Positions 37,031 through 45,443 of a stretch of DNA of 64,000 bases are shown piece after piece. Both the position numbers and the translations under genes were made by a program. The stretch's first letter is position 1. The number at the start of each line of letters is the position of its first letter. The notes under the pieces were generated by a model that was given only the letters and a program-made list of their open reading frames with translations, was not told the DNA's origin and did no database searches. This DNA is from Ensifer adhaerens (lineage in GTDB: Bacteria > Pseudomonadota > Alphaproteobacteria > Rhizobiales > Rhizobiaceae): positions 124,001 to 188,000 of the forward strand of contig NZ_JABEKT010000001.1 in assembly GCF_013283195.1 (NCBI RefSeq), given 5' to 3'.

Positions 37031-38074
37031 TTGAAAGCCATTTTCAATGCCGTCGGGCGCTATTGCCCATCCCTTGCCGTTTCCGTGTCCCTGCTCTTGA
37101 CCGTCGCTCCCACGACCGCTCTTGCGGCCGCGACGAGCTACCCCCTGACCTTAAAGAATTGCGGCCAGGAGGTTGCCTTTAAGGCGGCGCCGATGCGCAC
37201 CGCCTCGATCGGTCAGAGCACCACGGAAATTCTTTATCTTCTCGGCCTCGCCGACAAGGTCGTCGGCACCGCCGTATGGATCGGCCCTGTCATCGAGGGC
37301 TACGAGGAAGTCAACGGCAAGGTGCCGCGGCTTGCCGACAACGACCCGAGCTTCGAAAGCGTCGTTGCCACCAAGCCGGATCTCGTCACCGCGCAGTTCC
37401 AGTGGCATGTCGGGCCGGAAGGCATCGTCGCAACGCCGAAGCAATTCGCCGAACTGTCGATCCCCGTCTATGTCTCGCCGGCCGATTGCGCCGCCAAGGA
37501 CAATTCCGCCGGTGGCGACGGCGTACGTCACAAATCCTTCTCGATGGACCTGATCTACCAGGAGATATCAGAGCTTTCCGAGATCTTCGATGTGCAGGAT
37601 CGCGGCGAGGCCCTGATCGCCAAGCTGAAGGCGCGCGAGGAAGCCGCCCGCGGCAAGATCGCCAATGCCGACGGCAAGCTGTCGGCGGTCTTCTGGTTCT
37701 CCAGCGCCGAGATGGACATCGACCCCTATGTCGCCGGCACCAATGGCGCGCCCGGCTACATCCTGTCGGCGCTCGGCATCAAGAATGTCGTGTCCACCGA
37801 AGAGGAATGGCCGACCATCGGCTGGGAGACCATCGCCAAGGCCGACCCGAAGATCGTGGTCATCGGCAAGATGGATCGCCGCCGCTTCCCCGCCGACGAC
37901 TGGGAGCTGAAGATGAAGTTCCTGAAGTCCGACCCGGTCACCAGCCTGATGCCGGCGGTCAAGGCCGACCATATCGTCATCATGGACGCCCAGGCGATGA
38001 ACCCGACGATCCGCACGATCGAGGGCATCGAGGTGCTGGCCGACGCGGTCGAAAAAGCCGGCCTGGCGAAGTGA
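37031..38074 (+). CDS. Periplasmic binding protein of a B12/metal-chelate ABC transporter (BtuF/FepB family)
   Basis: A 347-residue solute-binding protein of the class III type (two lobes joined by a long helix). Start is TTG at 37031. Seen: a signal peptide (1-33) cleaved near TALAA, then MRTASIGQSTTEILYLLGLADKVVGTAVW, a lobe-linking helix region SMDLIYQEISELSEIFDVQDRGEAL, and LSALGIKNVVSTEEEWPTIGWETIAKADPKIVVIG. No lipobox Cys, so it should be freely periplasmic. The riboswitch control suggests a cobalamin or cobinamide substrate; sequence alone cannot exclude an iron siderophore. Its stop overlaps the permease start as GTGA. Confidence 0.85.
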   Translation: MKAIFNAVGRYCPSLAVSVSLLLTVAPTTALAAATSYPLTLKNCGQEVAFKAAPMRTASIGQSTTEILYLLGLADKVVGTAVWIGPVIEGYEEVNGKVPRLADNDPSFESVVATKPDLVTAQFQWHVGPEGIVATPKQFAELSIPVYVSPADCAAKDNSAGGDGVRHKSFSMDLIYQEISELSEIFDVQDRGEALIAKLKAREEAARGKIANADGKLSAVFWFSSAEMDIDPYVAGTNGAPGYILSALGIKNVVSTEEEWPTIGWETIAKADPKIVVIGKMDRRRFPADDWELKMKFLKSDPVTSLMPAVKADHIVIMDAQAMNPTIRTIEGIEVLADAVEKAGLAK

Positions 38075-39099
38075 GGTTTGGGCCTCTTTCGATCAACCGC
38101 ACGAGCGCCGTCCTGACGGCGCTCGCACTGCTTTTCCTGGCGCTCGCCCTTGGTGCCGCCATCGGCGAAACCGCCATCCCGCTCGACGTGGTCGGCAAGA
38201 CCGTCGCCAACCGGCTGTGGGGCGCCGGATACCCGCTCGATGCGATCGACGAGGGCATCGTCTGGAATTATCGCCTCAGCCGCGCTGTCGTGGCCGCCTG
38301 CTGCGGCGCGGCACTGTCGCTCTGCGGCGTCGTCCTGCAGGCGCTGCTGCGCAATTCCCTGGCCGATCCCTATATCCTCGGCATCTCCGCCGGCGCATCG
38401 ACTGGTGCCGTCGCCGTCGCCATTCTCGGCATCGGCGCAGGCATGCTGACGCTGTCGCTCGGCGCCTTCTTCGGCGCGGTCTTCGCCTTCGCGCTGGTCT
38501 CCCTCCTGGCACTCAGGGCCGGCCGCGGCACCGGCGCCATCATTCTGGCCGGCGTTGCCGGCTCGCAGCTCTTCAACGCGCTCACCTCCTTCATCGTCAC
38601 CAAATCAGCCAATGCCGAGCAGGCCCGCGGCATCATGTTCTGGCTGCTCGGCAACCTCTCGGGCGTGCGCTGGCCTGATGTGGCGCTGGCCTTGCCGGTG
38701 GCGATTGGCGGCCTGCTTGTCTGCCTCTGGCATGCCCGCGCGCTCGACGCCTTCACCTTCGGCGCCGAATCGGCCGCCTCGCTCGGCATCCCGGTCAAGC
38801 GGGTCTACATCATCCTGATTTCGGCAACCGCGCTGATGACGGCGGTCATGGTCAGCATCGTCGGCTCCATCGGCTTCGTCGGCCTCGTCATACCGCATGC
38901 CGCACGCTTCCTGGTCGGCGTGCGCCACGGCCTGCTGCTGCCGGCAGCAGCACTCACCGGAGCGATCTTCATGATCGCCGCCGACATCTTGTCGAGGGTC
39001 ATCATTCCCGGCCAGGTGCTACCGATCGGCGTGATCACGGCCCTCGTCGGCGCGCCGGCCTTCGCCCTCATCCTCAGTCGCGGCAGGGCCGCGTCATGA
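38071..39099 (+). CDS. FecCD/BtuC-type ABC transporter permease
   Basis: A 342-residue inner-membrane permease of the FecCD family with about ten hydrophobic helices. The start is GTG at 38071, overlapping the binding-protein stop (GTGA). Seen: VWNYRLSRAVVAACCGAALSLCGVVLQALLRNSLADPYILGISAGASTGAV, the family hallmark, LAGVAGSQLFNALTSFIV, and the ATPase-contact loop with GFVGLVIPHAARFLVG near the C-terminus. It homodimerises and pairs with the downstream ATPase for import. An ATGA overlap with the ATPase gene implies coupled translation. Confidence 0.93.
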   Translation: MRFGPLSINRTSAVLTALALLFLALALGAAIGETAIPLDVVGKTVANRLWGAGYPLDAIDEGIVWNYRLSRAVVAACCGAALSLCGVVLQALLRNSLADPYILGISAGASTGAVAVAILGIGAGMLTLSLGAFFGAVFAFALVSLLALRAGRGTGAIILAGVAGSQLFNALTSFIVTKSANAEQARGIMFWLLGNLSGVRWPDVALALPVAIGGLLVCLWHARALDAFTFGAESAASLGIPVKRVYIILISATALMTAVMVSIVGSIGFVGLVIPHAARFLVGVRHGLLLPAAALTGAIFMIAADILSRVIIPGQVLPIGVITALVGAPAFALILSRGRAAS

Positions 39100-39911
39100 G
39101 CCTCAAGGCCGAAACTGTCTCCTGGTCGGCCGGCGGCCGCGTGATCGTCGATGCCGTCGATCTCGAGGTGATGCCTGGAGAATTCCTCGGGATCATCGGT
39201 CCGAACGGATCCGGCAAGACCAGCCTGATCTCGCTGCTCGCCGGCATCCGCCTGCCGAAATCCGGCAGTGTCAGCCTCGAAGGGCGGCCGTTTGCCAAGA
39301 CGACGCGACGAGACATTGCTCAACGCATCGCGCTGGTCGAACAGCAGGCGGAAACCACCGAACGCATCACCGCCCGCCAGGCGGTCGAGCTTGGCCGCAC
39401 CCCGCATCTCGGCGCGCTTTCGCCCTGGTCGATCAGCGATACCGATATCGTCGACCGCGCGCTTGCGCATGTGGGCATGAGCGATTTTGCCGGCCGCATG
39501 TGGCACACACTCTCCGGCGGCGAACGCCAGCGATTGCACATCGCCCGGGCTCTCGCGCAACAGCCACAGATCCTGCTGCTCGACGAGCCGACCAATCACC
39601 TCGACATTCACCACCAGATCGGTCTGCTCGAGCTCGTGCGTGGGCAGCCGCTGACGGTCGTGGCCGCCCTGCACGATCTCAACCACGCCGCCGTCTTCTG
39701 TGATCGTATCGCCGTCATGGATCGCGGCCGCATCGTCGCGCTCGGCACCCCGACAGAGATCCTGACGGAAGACCGCATTTTCACTGTCTTCGGCGTCGCC
39801 GCGACGGTCGAGCACGACGAGGACGGCTCGTGCTTTGTGCGCTACCGGCGCCCGCGGCCGAAACTGCACCTGATATCCGACACCATGAAGAGACATGACT
39901 ATGCGCGCTAG
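39096..39911 (+). CDS. ABC transporter ATPase (BtuD/FepC type)
   Basis: A 271-residue ATPase energising the import system. Seen: Walker A GPNGSGKT (35-42), Q-loop around VEQQAETTERI, signature LSGGERQR (139-146), Walker B ILLLDEPTNHLD, and the switch His in ALHDLNHAA. The order after the FecCD permease is canonical. The C-terminal coding sequence overlaps the pseudoazurin start by 17 bases, in another frame, so the copper protein is translated on the same message. Confidence 0.94.
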   Translation: MSLKAETVSWSAGGRVIVDAVDLEVMPGEFLGIIGPNGSGKTSLISLLAGIRLPKSGSVSLEGRPFAKTTRRDIAQRIALVEQQAETTERITARQAVELGRTPHLGALSPWSISDTDIVDRALAHVGMSDFAGRMWHTLSGGERQRLHIARALAQQPQILLLDEPTNHLDIHHQIGLLELVRGQPLTVVAALHDLNHAAVFCDRIAVMDRGRIVALGTPTEILTEDRIFTVFGVAATVEHDEDGSCFVRYRRPRPKLHLISDTMKRHDYAR

Positions 39912-40347
39912 GATCGCCACCACGCTCATTGCCTTCGGGCTGACCACCGCTCCTGCCCTCGCCGAAACCATCGAGGTCAGGATGCTCAATCGCGGCGAAA
40001 ATGGCTCGATGGTGTTCGAGCCCGACTATGTCGAGCTGAAGCCCGGCGACAGCGTCAAGTTCCGCGTCGGCCACAAGAGCCACAACGCTGCCTCGATTGA
40101 CGGCATGGTTCCCGAGGACTATGCCGGCTTCAAGGGCCAGATCAATGAGATCGAGGTCACCTTCGACATGCCCGGCTTTTACGGCATCAAGTGCTCGCCG
40201 CATTTCGCCATGGGCATGGTGATGTTGATCAAGGTCGGCGAGGCAGACCTGACCGAGGCCTTCCGCAAGGCCGAAGTCCCCGGCCGAGCGCGCGGCCGTT
40301 TCGACGCGATCTTCGCCCGCATGGACCAGGCCAAGGCAGCGCAATGA
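39895..40347 (+). CDS. Pseudoazurin (blue copper protein)
   Basis: A 150-residue cupredoxin with a signal peptide (1-23, cleaved after ALA). Mature sequence begins ETIEVRMLNRGENGSMVFEPDYVELKPGD, the pseudoazurin N-terminus. Copper ligands are present: H63 in KSHN, C100 and H103 in KCSPHF, and M108 in MGM. Pseudoazurins usually carry electrons to nitrite or nitrous-oxide reductase in the periplasm. Here there is no denitrification gene nearby; it is instead embedded in a B12-riboswitch transporter operon, so its partner is unknown. An alternative start six bases later exists. Confidence 0.93.
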   Translation: MTMRARIATTLIAFGLTTAPALAETIEVRMLNRGENGSMVFEPDYVELKPGDSVKFRVGHKSHNAASIDGMVPEDYAGFKGQINEIEVTFDMPGFYGIKCSPHFAMGMVMLIKVGEADLTEAFRKAEVPGRARGRFDAIFARMDQAKAAQ

Positions 40348-41150
40348 ACCCAGCGGCTGAGGCAACCGGACCCAACCTTCGAAGAAATTTCGACCTCAAG
40401 GATGAGATCCGCGACTACTGGTCGAAGCGTTCCGAAACCTTCGACCTCGCTTTCGGCCACCGCATCCCGCCCGGCCCGGAATTTGCCGCCTGGCAAAAGC
40501 CGGTGCGCGACTTTCTCGGGGCCGAACCGCTGCGCGTGCTTGAACTTGCCTGCGGCACCGGCGAGGTGACGCGGCTGATCCACGACCTCGGCCACGACGT
40601 CACGGCGCTCGATTTCTCCGAGGCGATGCTTGCCGTCGCCCGGAAAAAGCACGCGGGCAAACCACGCCTGCGCTTCCTGCTTGCCGATGCGGAAAACACC
40701 ATGGAGCCGGACGAGCGCTATGACGCCATCGTCTGCCGCCATCTGGTCTGGACGTTGACCGAGCCGCAGGCGACGCTTGGCGAATGGTTCCGCTTGCTGA
40801 AGCCCGGCGGCAAGCTGCTGGTTTTTGACGGCGACTGGGCGAAGCCGACCGCGGTTGGGCGCTTGGCGACCTTTGCGATCCGCCAGATCGATCGGGTGAT
40901 CGGTCCCGACAATCACTACGACGTTGCGCTCAGCGATCGCCATGCAACGATCATGCAGAACCTGCCCTTCGGCGAAGGCCTCACCGTCGAGACGTTGCTG
41001 CCAATGCTGAAGGCTGCGGGCTTCCAGACCATCGAGCACGCATCCCATCAGCCGATCGCGGCCGCACAGCGTAAAACCGCAAACCTGCGCAACCGCCTGC
41101 GCACCTTCGTCTATCGCCGGTTCATTGTCTGCGCGCACAAGCCCGGCTGA
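40344..41150 (+). CDS. Class I SAM-dependent methyltransferase
   Basis: A 268-residue UbiE/Methyltransf_11-like enzyme. ATG at 40344 overlaps the pseudoazurin stop (ATGA). Seen: an N-terminal helical IRDYWSKRSETFDLAFGHRIPPGPEF, motif I VLELACGTGEVTRLI, motif II ALDFSEAMLAVARKKH, motif III AIVCRHLVWTLTEP and the post-motif LKPGGKLLVFDGDW, all expected for SAM binding. The C-terminal third contains conserved His and Arg residues (LSDRHATIMQN, HASHQPIAAAQRKT). The acceptor is unknown; its place as the last overlapping gene of the B12-regulated operon suggests action on the imported ligand or a small metal complex. Confidence 0.88.
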   Translation: MNPAAEATGPNLRRNFDLKDEIRDYWSKRSETFDLAFGHRIPPGPEFAAWQKPVRDFLGAEPLRVLELACGTGEVTRLIHDLGHDVTALDFSEAMLAVARKKHAGKPRLRFLLADAENTMEPDERYDAIVCRHLVWTLTEPQATLGEWFRLLKPGGKLLVFDGDWAKPTAVGRLATFAIRQIDRVIGPDNHYDVALSDRHATIMQNLPFGEGLTVETLLPMLKAAGFQTIEHASHQPIAAAQRKTANLRNRLRTFVYRRFIVCAHKPG

Positions 41151-41313
41151 ATGGCCGGGTTGCACGGGCAGCACGCCAGCAACCGCATGGCATTTGCCGA
41201 AAGCCCTGCTATGAAGATTGCCGTCTTGGCTGACGGCCAATCTTGCGCCGTGGACCGGACGAAAAGAATCAACTCGCCGCCCGGCGACGTCAGATACCGG
41301 CAGGTTCCTCATC

Positions 41314-42621
41314 GTGTCCCAATCGACAACTCCCGTACGCGATCATCTCGAACAGATCCTGGCGAGGCTCGATGCCCGCCGGGATAACGAGAAGACCTAT
41401 GTCAAACTCTACGCCGAAAGTGCCCGCGACGAGGCCGATGCCGCCGATCGCCGCCGCCAGATCGGCGCCACCCTTGGCCCGCTCGATGGCAGGATCGTTT
41501 CGATCAAGGATCTCTTCGACATCGCCGGTGAACCGACGCTCGCCGGCTCGATCATCAAGCGCACGGCAGCCGTGCCGCAACAGGACGCCGTCATCGTCAA
41601 GAGATTACGCGCCGCCGGCGCCGTGATCGTCGGCAAAACCCACATGACCGAATTCGCCTTCACCGCGGTCGGCCTCAACCCCCATTATCCGGTGCCCGGC
41701 AACGCGACCGATGAAAGCCTGATCCCCGGCGGCTCGTCCTCGGGTGCTGCGGTTGCAGCCGCCGAAGGCACCTGTGACATCGCCATCGGCTCCGACACCG
41801 GCGGCTCCGTGCGCATCCCGGCGGCGCTGAACGGACTTGTCGGCTTCAAGCCGACCGCCAGCCGCGTCTCCCTTGACGGCGCCTTCCCGCTTGCCCCCAG
41901 CCTCGATTCGATCGGCCCACTGGCTTACAGCGTTGCCGATTGTGCAGCGGCCGATGCCATTATGGCCGGCGAAACGGCGACAACGCTTGTACCCCGACCG
42001 GTGGCCGGCCTGCGCATCGGCGTGCCGCGCGGCCAGCTTCTGGCCGGCCTCTCCACCGCGATTGCCGCGGCCTTCGAGGCCAGCCTCGACCGCCTCGCTG
42101 CCGCTGGGGCCGACCTTGTCGAATGCAGCATCGACGATCTGATCGACCGCTTGCGGCAAGCAACCGCGATCGGCTCGATCGCTGGCCTCGAGGCAAGCCG
42201 TGTGCATGCCGACTGGCTTTCGGATGAGGCGGCACCCGTCGATACCAGGGTTTCGTCGACGCTCCGGCGCCGTTTGCTGACACCGCAGGCCGCACTCGAT
42301 GCGCTGCTGGATACGAGAGCAGGTTTGGCACGCGCCATGGACGAACGGCTTTCAGCCTGCGACCTTATCGTCTTGCCGACGACGCCGATCGCCGCAGTGT
42401 CGATCGCCTCGGTGGAGACGAATGAGACGGAATATGATCGCGTCGAAGGCCTGCTCTTGCGCAACTGCCAGGTCGCAAACCAGTTCGACCTCACTGCCAT
42501 AACGCTACCGATGCCGGGACTGACCCGCCCTGCAGGGCTGATGCTAGTGGGCAGGAATGGAACGGACAGGACGCTGCTGGCGACTGCTGCCTCGGTGGAA
42601 ACGCTGTTGCAGGGCAACTGA
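41314..42621 (+). CDS. Amidase signature enzyme
   Basis: A 435-residue cytoplasmic amidase. The start is taken as GTG at 41314 (VSQSTTPVRDH), with only a weak AGG upstream. Seen: catalytic Lys in VSIKDLF (K65), cis-Ser in GGSSSGAAV (S141/S142), and nucleophile Ser in GSDTGGSVRIPAALN (S165), so the Ser-cisSer-Lys triad is complete. The family includes glutamyl-tRNA amidotransferase A and various amide hydrolases; lacking the gatC-gatB neighbours, this is a general amidase. It is 163 bases beyond the B12 operon; co-transcription is uncertain. Confidence 0.9.
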   Translation: MSQSTTPVRDHLEQILARLDARRDNEKTYVKLYAESARDEADAADRRRQIGATLGPLDGRIVSIKDLFDIAGEPTLAGSIIKRTAAVPQQDAVIVKRLRAAGAVIVGKTHMTEFAFTAVGLNPHYPVPGNATDESLIPGGSSSGAAVAAAEGTCDIAIGSDTGGSVRIPAALNGLVGFKPTASRVSLDGAFPLAPSLDSIGPLAYSVADCAAADAIMAGETATTLVPRPVAGLRIGVPRGQLLAGLSTAIAAAFEASLDRLAAAGADLVECSIDDLIDRLRQATAIGSIAGLEASRVHADWLSDEAAPVDTRVSSTLRRRLLTPQAALDALLDTRAGLARAMDERLSACDLIVLPTTPIAAVSIASVETNETEYDRVEGLLLRNCQVANQFDLTAITLPMPGLTRPAGLMLVGRNGTDRTLLATAASVETLLQGN

Positions 42622-42799
42622 GGCGGCCAGAGTCAAGGTAAGAGCGCAACGGTTGGCGCGGCCGACACGAGGCCGCTCTCGCGGTATCCGCCTGACATGT
42701 AGCCGACGAACTCTTCTGGTCGCGACCGTTTGCGGACAGCCTCCACCGACTGAGTGCAGCGGTGGAGCTTTGGTGACGAGCGAAGGTTTTCGCCTCGCC

Positions 42800-42961
42800 T
42801 CAGTGCATCGTTTCGCCGGAAACCTCATCGCGAAGGATGCGGAACGCATCTTCGAGCGCTGCAACCAGCACATTGGTCAGCTCTTCGCCGTCATTGTTGG
42901 TGAGGAAGAGGGCAACAGCCGCATCCTGCGGATCGGCATGGTGCTCGACATCGTTTGACAT
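42800..42961 (-). CDS. Small acidic protein of unknown function
   Basis: A 53-residue acidic peptide (MSNDVEHHADPQDAAVALF... ending GETMH). AAGGA lies about nine bases before the ATG at 42961. It is predicted helical with no signal peptide or metal motif. I do not recognise it. Small size and isolation leave it uncertain, but the ribosome site and clean reading frame favour a real gene. Confidence 0.45.
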   Translation of the reverse strand: MSNDVEHHADPQDAAVALFLTNNDGEELTNVLVAALEDAFRILRDEVSGETMH

Positions 42962-43229
42962 ATCATTGTCCTTTGTTCGCCGTGTCACATCCCGGCTCTT
43001 GGCGCGATGGTATGGGGGCCGACTTGTGCAAAGCTGGACGAACCAACCGGTGCCTCACGCGCTGCTCGGCGACTTCGCGCATTTCCGCCCAATCGCCTCT
43101 GTTTCAGGCACTCACAGCCTCTCAGAAGCAGGCAAGCTGCCCTACGCGACACGGGGTATCGCCTTTTTTGCTCGCCCTTGCCCCCCGCGGCGCGCTAGAG
43201 GACGCGGGAGATGAACGTCGGAACTGAAA

Positions 43230-43742
43230 ATGTCGAAGAAGCCGAAGCGCGATAACGCCCATTACGAGCAGCGATTGAAGGCGGAATTTCCCGACATCTA
43301 CGGCGACGTATTGGCGGGCAGGATCTCCTCCTTGCGCAAGGCGCTTGTCATTGCCGGCCTGAAGCCGCAGCGCACCCGCCTGGAGAAACTGAAGAATTCG
43401 TGGGCAAAGGCGACACCCGGCGAGCGCGAGGGCTTCCTCACATGGCTGACGATATCAGGCGTGCTGCCCACGGCCTCTCAATCGCCGGTCGCCGACACTG
43501 CTTCTCTTCCCCCGCTCCCGGCAGGAGCCCCCATCGCCAGTGGCCGTTATCTGCTTCCTTCCACGATCACGCGCATCAAGGCGATCATGGCGAAACGCCG
43601 GCTGAAGCCCGACGACGTCATGGGTGAGATGGGCTTTTTGTCCGACGGGCAATCCCTCGCCCGTGCCCTTGCCAAAAACGCAAGCCTGAGGCTCGCGGTG
43701 ATTGCCGGACTGGAGGCATGGCTGCGCACGCATGAAGACTGA
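43230..43742 (+). CDS. Hypothetical protein, possibly DNA-binding
   Basis: A 170-residue basic protein. The N-terminal half (MSKKPKRDNAHYEQRLKAEFPDIYGDVL... to about 75) looks like helices with a helix-turn-helix-like pattern, followed by a Pro/Ala linker (about 82-103) and a second helical region (LPSTITRIKAIMAKRRLKPDDVMGEMGFLSDGQSLARALAKN), also HTH-like. There is no clear ribosome site upstream of the ATG. It resembles proteins annotated as conserved hypothetical in Rhizobiales; the role is unknown. Flanked by long gene-poor DNA. Confidence 0.6.
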   Translation: MSKKPKRDNAHYEQRLKAEFPDIYGDVLAGRISSLRKALVIAGLKPQRTRLEKLKNSWAKATPGEREGFLTWLTISGVLPTASQSPVADTASLPPLPAGAPIASGRYLLPSTITRIKAIMAKRRLKPDDVMGEMGFLSDGQSLARALAKNASLRLAVIAGLEAWLRTHED

Positions 43743-44190
43743 CCTGGACATCGAGGCCTGGCGCCGGGATCTGGCACGCGTTTATTGCCGGTCGTTGAAC
43801 CTCGGGTGAGCCCGGCACAGCTGTCTGTGCGTTGAAATATGTCGTCGATAGGCAGAGGGGAGCAAATGACGCCCCGCCAAAACCGGTTGCAAATGTTCCG
43901 GAGCATCGTTCTGTGGCGGACCTCTGAGAAAAGAGGCGGACAGGCAGTAGCGGCGAAGCAATGCAGGCGCCCTTTCGCATTGGCGGCGGTCCCCTGTTTC
44001 CAAAGGTTGCCAAGAACTGGCGCAATACATCCACAGGTGCTAATATTTTGGCGCCTAGGGTTCCTGGCAAACAAATCTCGCAGTCGATAATCACATAAAC
44101 GCGAATTGCTTGCAGCCAATTGCCGCGCCGTCGAGCCCCGCTCGATGAGCAGAGTCGTTTTTCGACGACATCAACGTGGAGGAAAAGCCA
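43743..44190. other. Gene-poor stretch, nothing recognised
   Basis: A 448-base gap between the hypothetical gene and the DUF937 gene. Frames here lack ribosome sites and codon bias, so none is called. It ends in the DUF937 upstream region with GGAGG at 44172-44177. No repeat, hairpin or known RNA was recognised. Confidence 0.6.
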
Positions 44191-45348
44191 ATGGCCAGCA
44201 ATCTTGTTTCCTACATCGCGCAGATGCTTACCCCTGACATGATCGCACGCATCGCCGCCGCACTCGGCCTCGATAGCAGCAAGGTGCAGGGCGCTGTCGC
44301 CGCTGCCGTGCCGGCTGTGCTCGCCGGACTGACCGGCGTAGCCTCCCAACCGGGCGGCGCGCAAAAAATCGCCGACACCGCCAAGCAGCAAGGCGGATCG
44401 CTCGACAATCTCATGGGAATGCTTGCAGGCGGCGACCAGACATCGCTTGCCCAGAGCGGATCACAGATCATTTCATCGCTGTTTGGTGCCAAGGACGGCA
44501 GTGCGCTTGCAAACGCCATCGGCGGCGCTTCCGGCATTGATCAAAGAGCGAGCGGCTCGCTGCTTGCAACACTTGCCCCCCTCGTCATGGGTGGTCTCGC
44601 CCGGCAAAGCGGCGGCGACCTGAGCGCCAACGGCATTGCCGGGTTGCTCGCCAGCCAGAAGGACAACATCGCCGCCGCATTGCCGGCGGGCGTCCGGGAG
44701 ATGCTTGGAGGCACGGGCCTACTCGGTTCACTCGGCTCGCTTGGCGCTTCGGCGCAGTCCGCTGCCGCCTCCGCCACCCAAGCGGCCAACCAGGCTGCCC
44801 GCAGCGCCACCGCCTCGGCCGCCGCGGCAAGCGCCACCAGCCAACGCGCGGCAGCGGCCGCGGCTCCGGCCTCGTCGCGCAACTGGCTCTATTGGGTGAT
44901 TGCCGCGCTCGTGCTCGCGGGCCTGCTTTTCTACCTCTTCGGCAGGCCCGGCGAAAAGGTCGTGCCTCAGGCGGCGACACCCGAGCAGGTCACGCCGCAG
45001 GCCGCTACGCCTGAGCCGAACCTGACCGTGGGCGGCATCGATGTCGGCCAGCAGGTGCGGGACGGCTTGGCCAACCTGCAGACGACGCTGACAGGCGTTA
45101 CCGACGCCGCCTCGGCGACCGCCTCCCTTCCGAAGCTCGAGGACGTCTCGACCGGGCTCGACAAGGTCACCGGCGTGGCCGGGCAGCTCTCGGCCGAGCA
45201 GAAGGCGGCACTTGGCGCCCTGATCACCCCGATGATGTCGACGCTCAATGGTCTGTTCGACAAGGTGCTCGCCATTCCCGGCGTTTCGGACATCCTGAAG
45301 CCGACGATCGACGGGCTGAAGACGAAGCTCGCGGCCCTTTCGGCCTGA
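44191..45348 (+). CDS. DUF937 family protein with C-terminal membrane anchor
   Basis: A 385-residue protein. Start at ATG 44191 has GGAGG eight bases upstream. Seen: an N-terminal DUF937 domain (about 1-180, MASNLVSYIAQMLTPDMIARIAAALGLDSSKVQGAVAAAVPAVLAGL), an Ala/Ser/Gln-rich low-complexity linker, one transmembrane helix (about 232-250, WLYWVIAALVLAGLLFYLF), a short tandem PQAATPE repeat, and a C-terminal helical region (about 285-385). DUF937 proteins are of unknown function. The topology suggests an inner-membrane protein with a large extracytoplasmic or cytoplasmic domain. Confidence 0.75.
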   Translation: MASNLVSYIAQMLTPDMIARIAAALGLDSSKVQGAVAAAVPAVLAGLTGVASQPGGAQKIADTAKQQGGSLDNLMGMLAGGDQTSLAQSGSQIISSLFGAKDGSALANAIGGASGIDQRASGSLLATLAPLVMGGLARQSGGDLSANGIAGLLASQKDNIAAALPAGVREMLGGTGLLGSLGSLGASAQSAAASATQAANQAARSATASAAAASATSQRAAAAAAPASSRNWLYWVIAALVLAGLLFYLFGRPGEKVVPQAATPEQVTPQAATPEPNLTVGGIDVGQQVRDGLANLQTTLTGVTDAASATASLPKLEDVSTGLDKVTGVAGQLSAEQKAALGALITPMMSTLNGLFDKVLAIPGVSDILKPTIDGLKTKLAALSA

Positions 45349-45370
45349 TGGTTGCACGCAATCGCCCATA

Positions 45371-45400
45371 GCCGGCGCCCCGTTTCGGGGGGGCACCGGC
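45371..45400. other. GC-rich hairpin after the DUF937 gene
   Basis: GCCGGCGCCCC and GGGGGGCACCGGC form a near-perfect stem around TTTCG at about 45371-45400. There is no T-run, so it is a possible RNA-stabilising or weak termination structure between the DUF937 gene and the next gene. Confidence 0.5.
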
Positions 45401-45443
45401 AATCCCTGTCCTTCTCAAGACATCGAACGATGGAGGCTCAGCC

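Noticed and set aside
37276-38070. Extension of the FecCD permease frame far upstream
   Set aside because: It runs through the binding-protein gene in another frame; the GTG at 38071 overlapping the previous stop is the credible start.
43782-44030. Minus-strand frame of about 80 codons in the gap before the DUF937 gene
   Set aside because: No ribosome site, biased toward Arg/Pro typical of shadow frames, and no similarity recognised.
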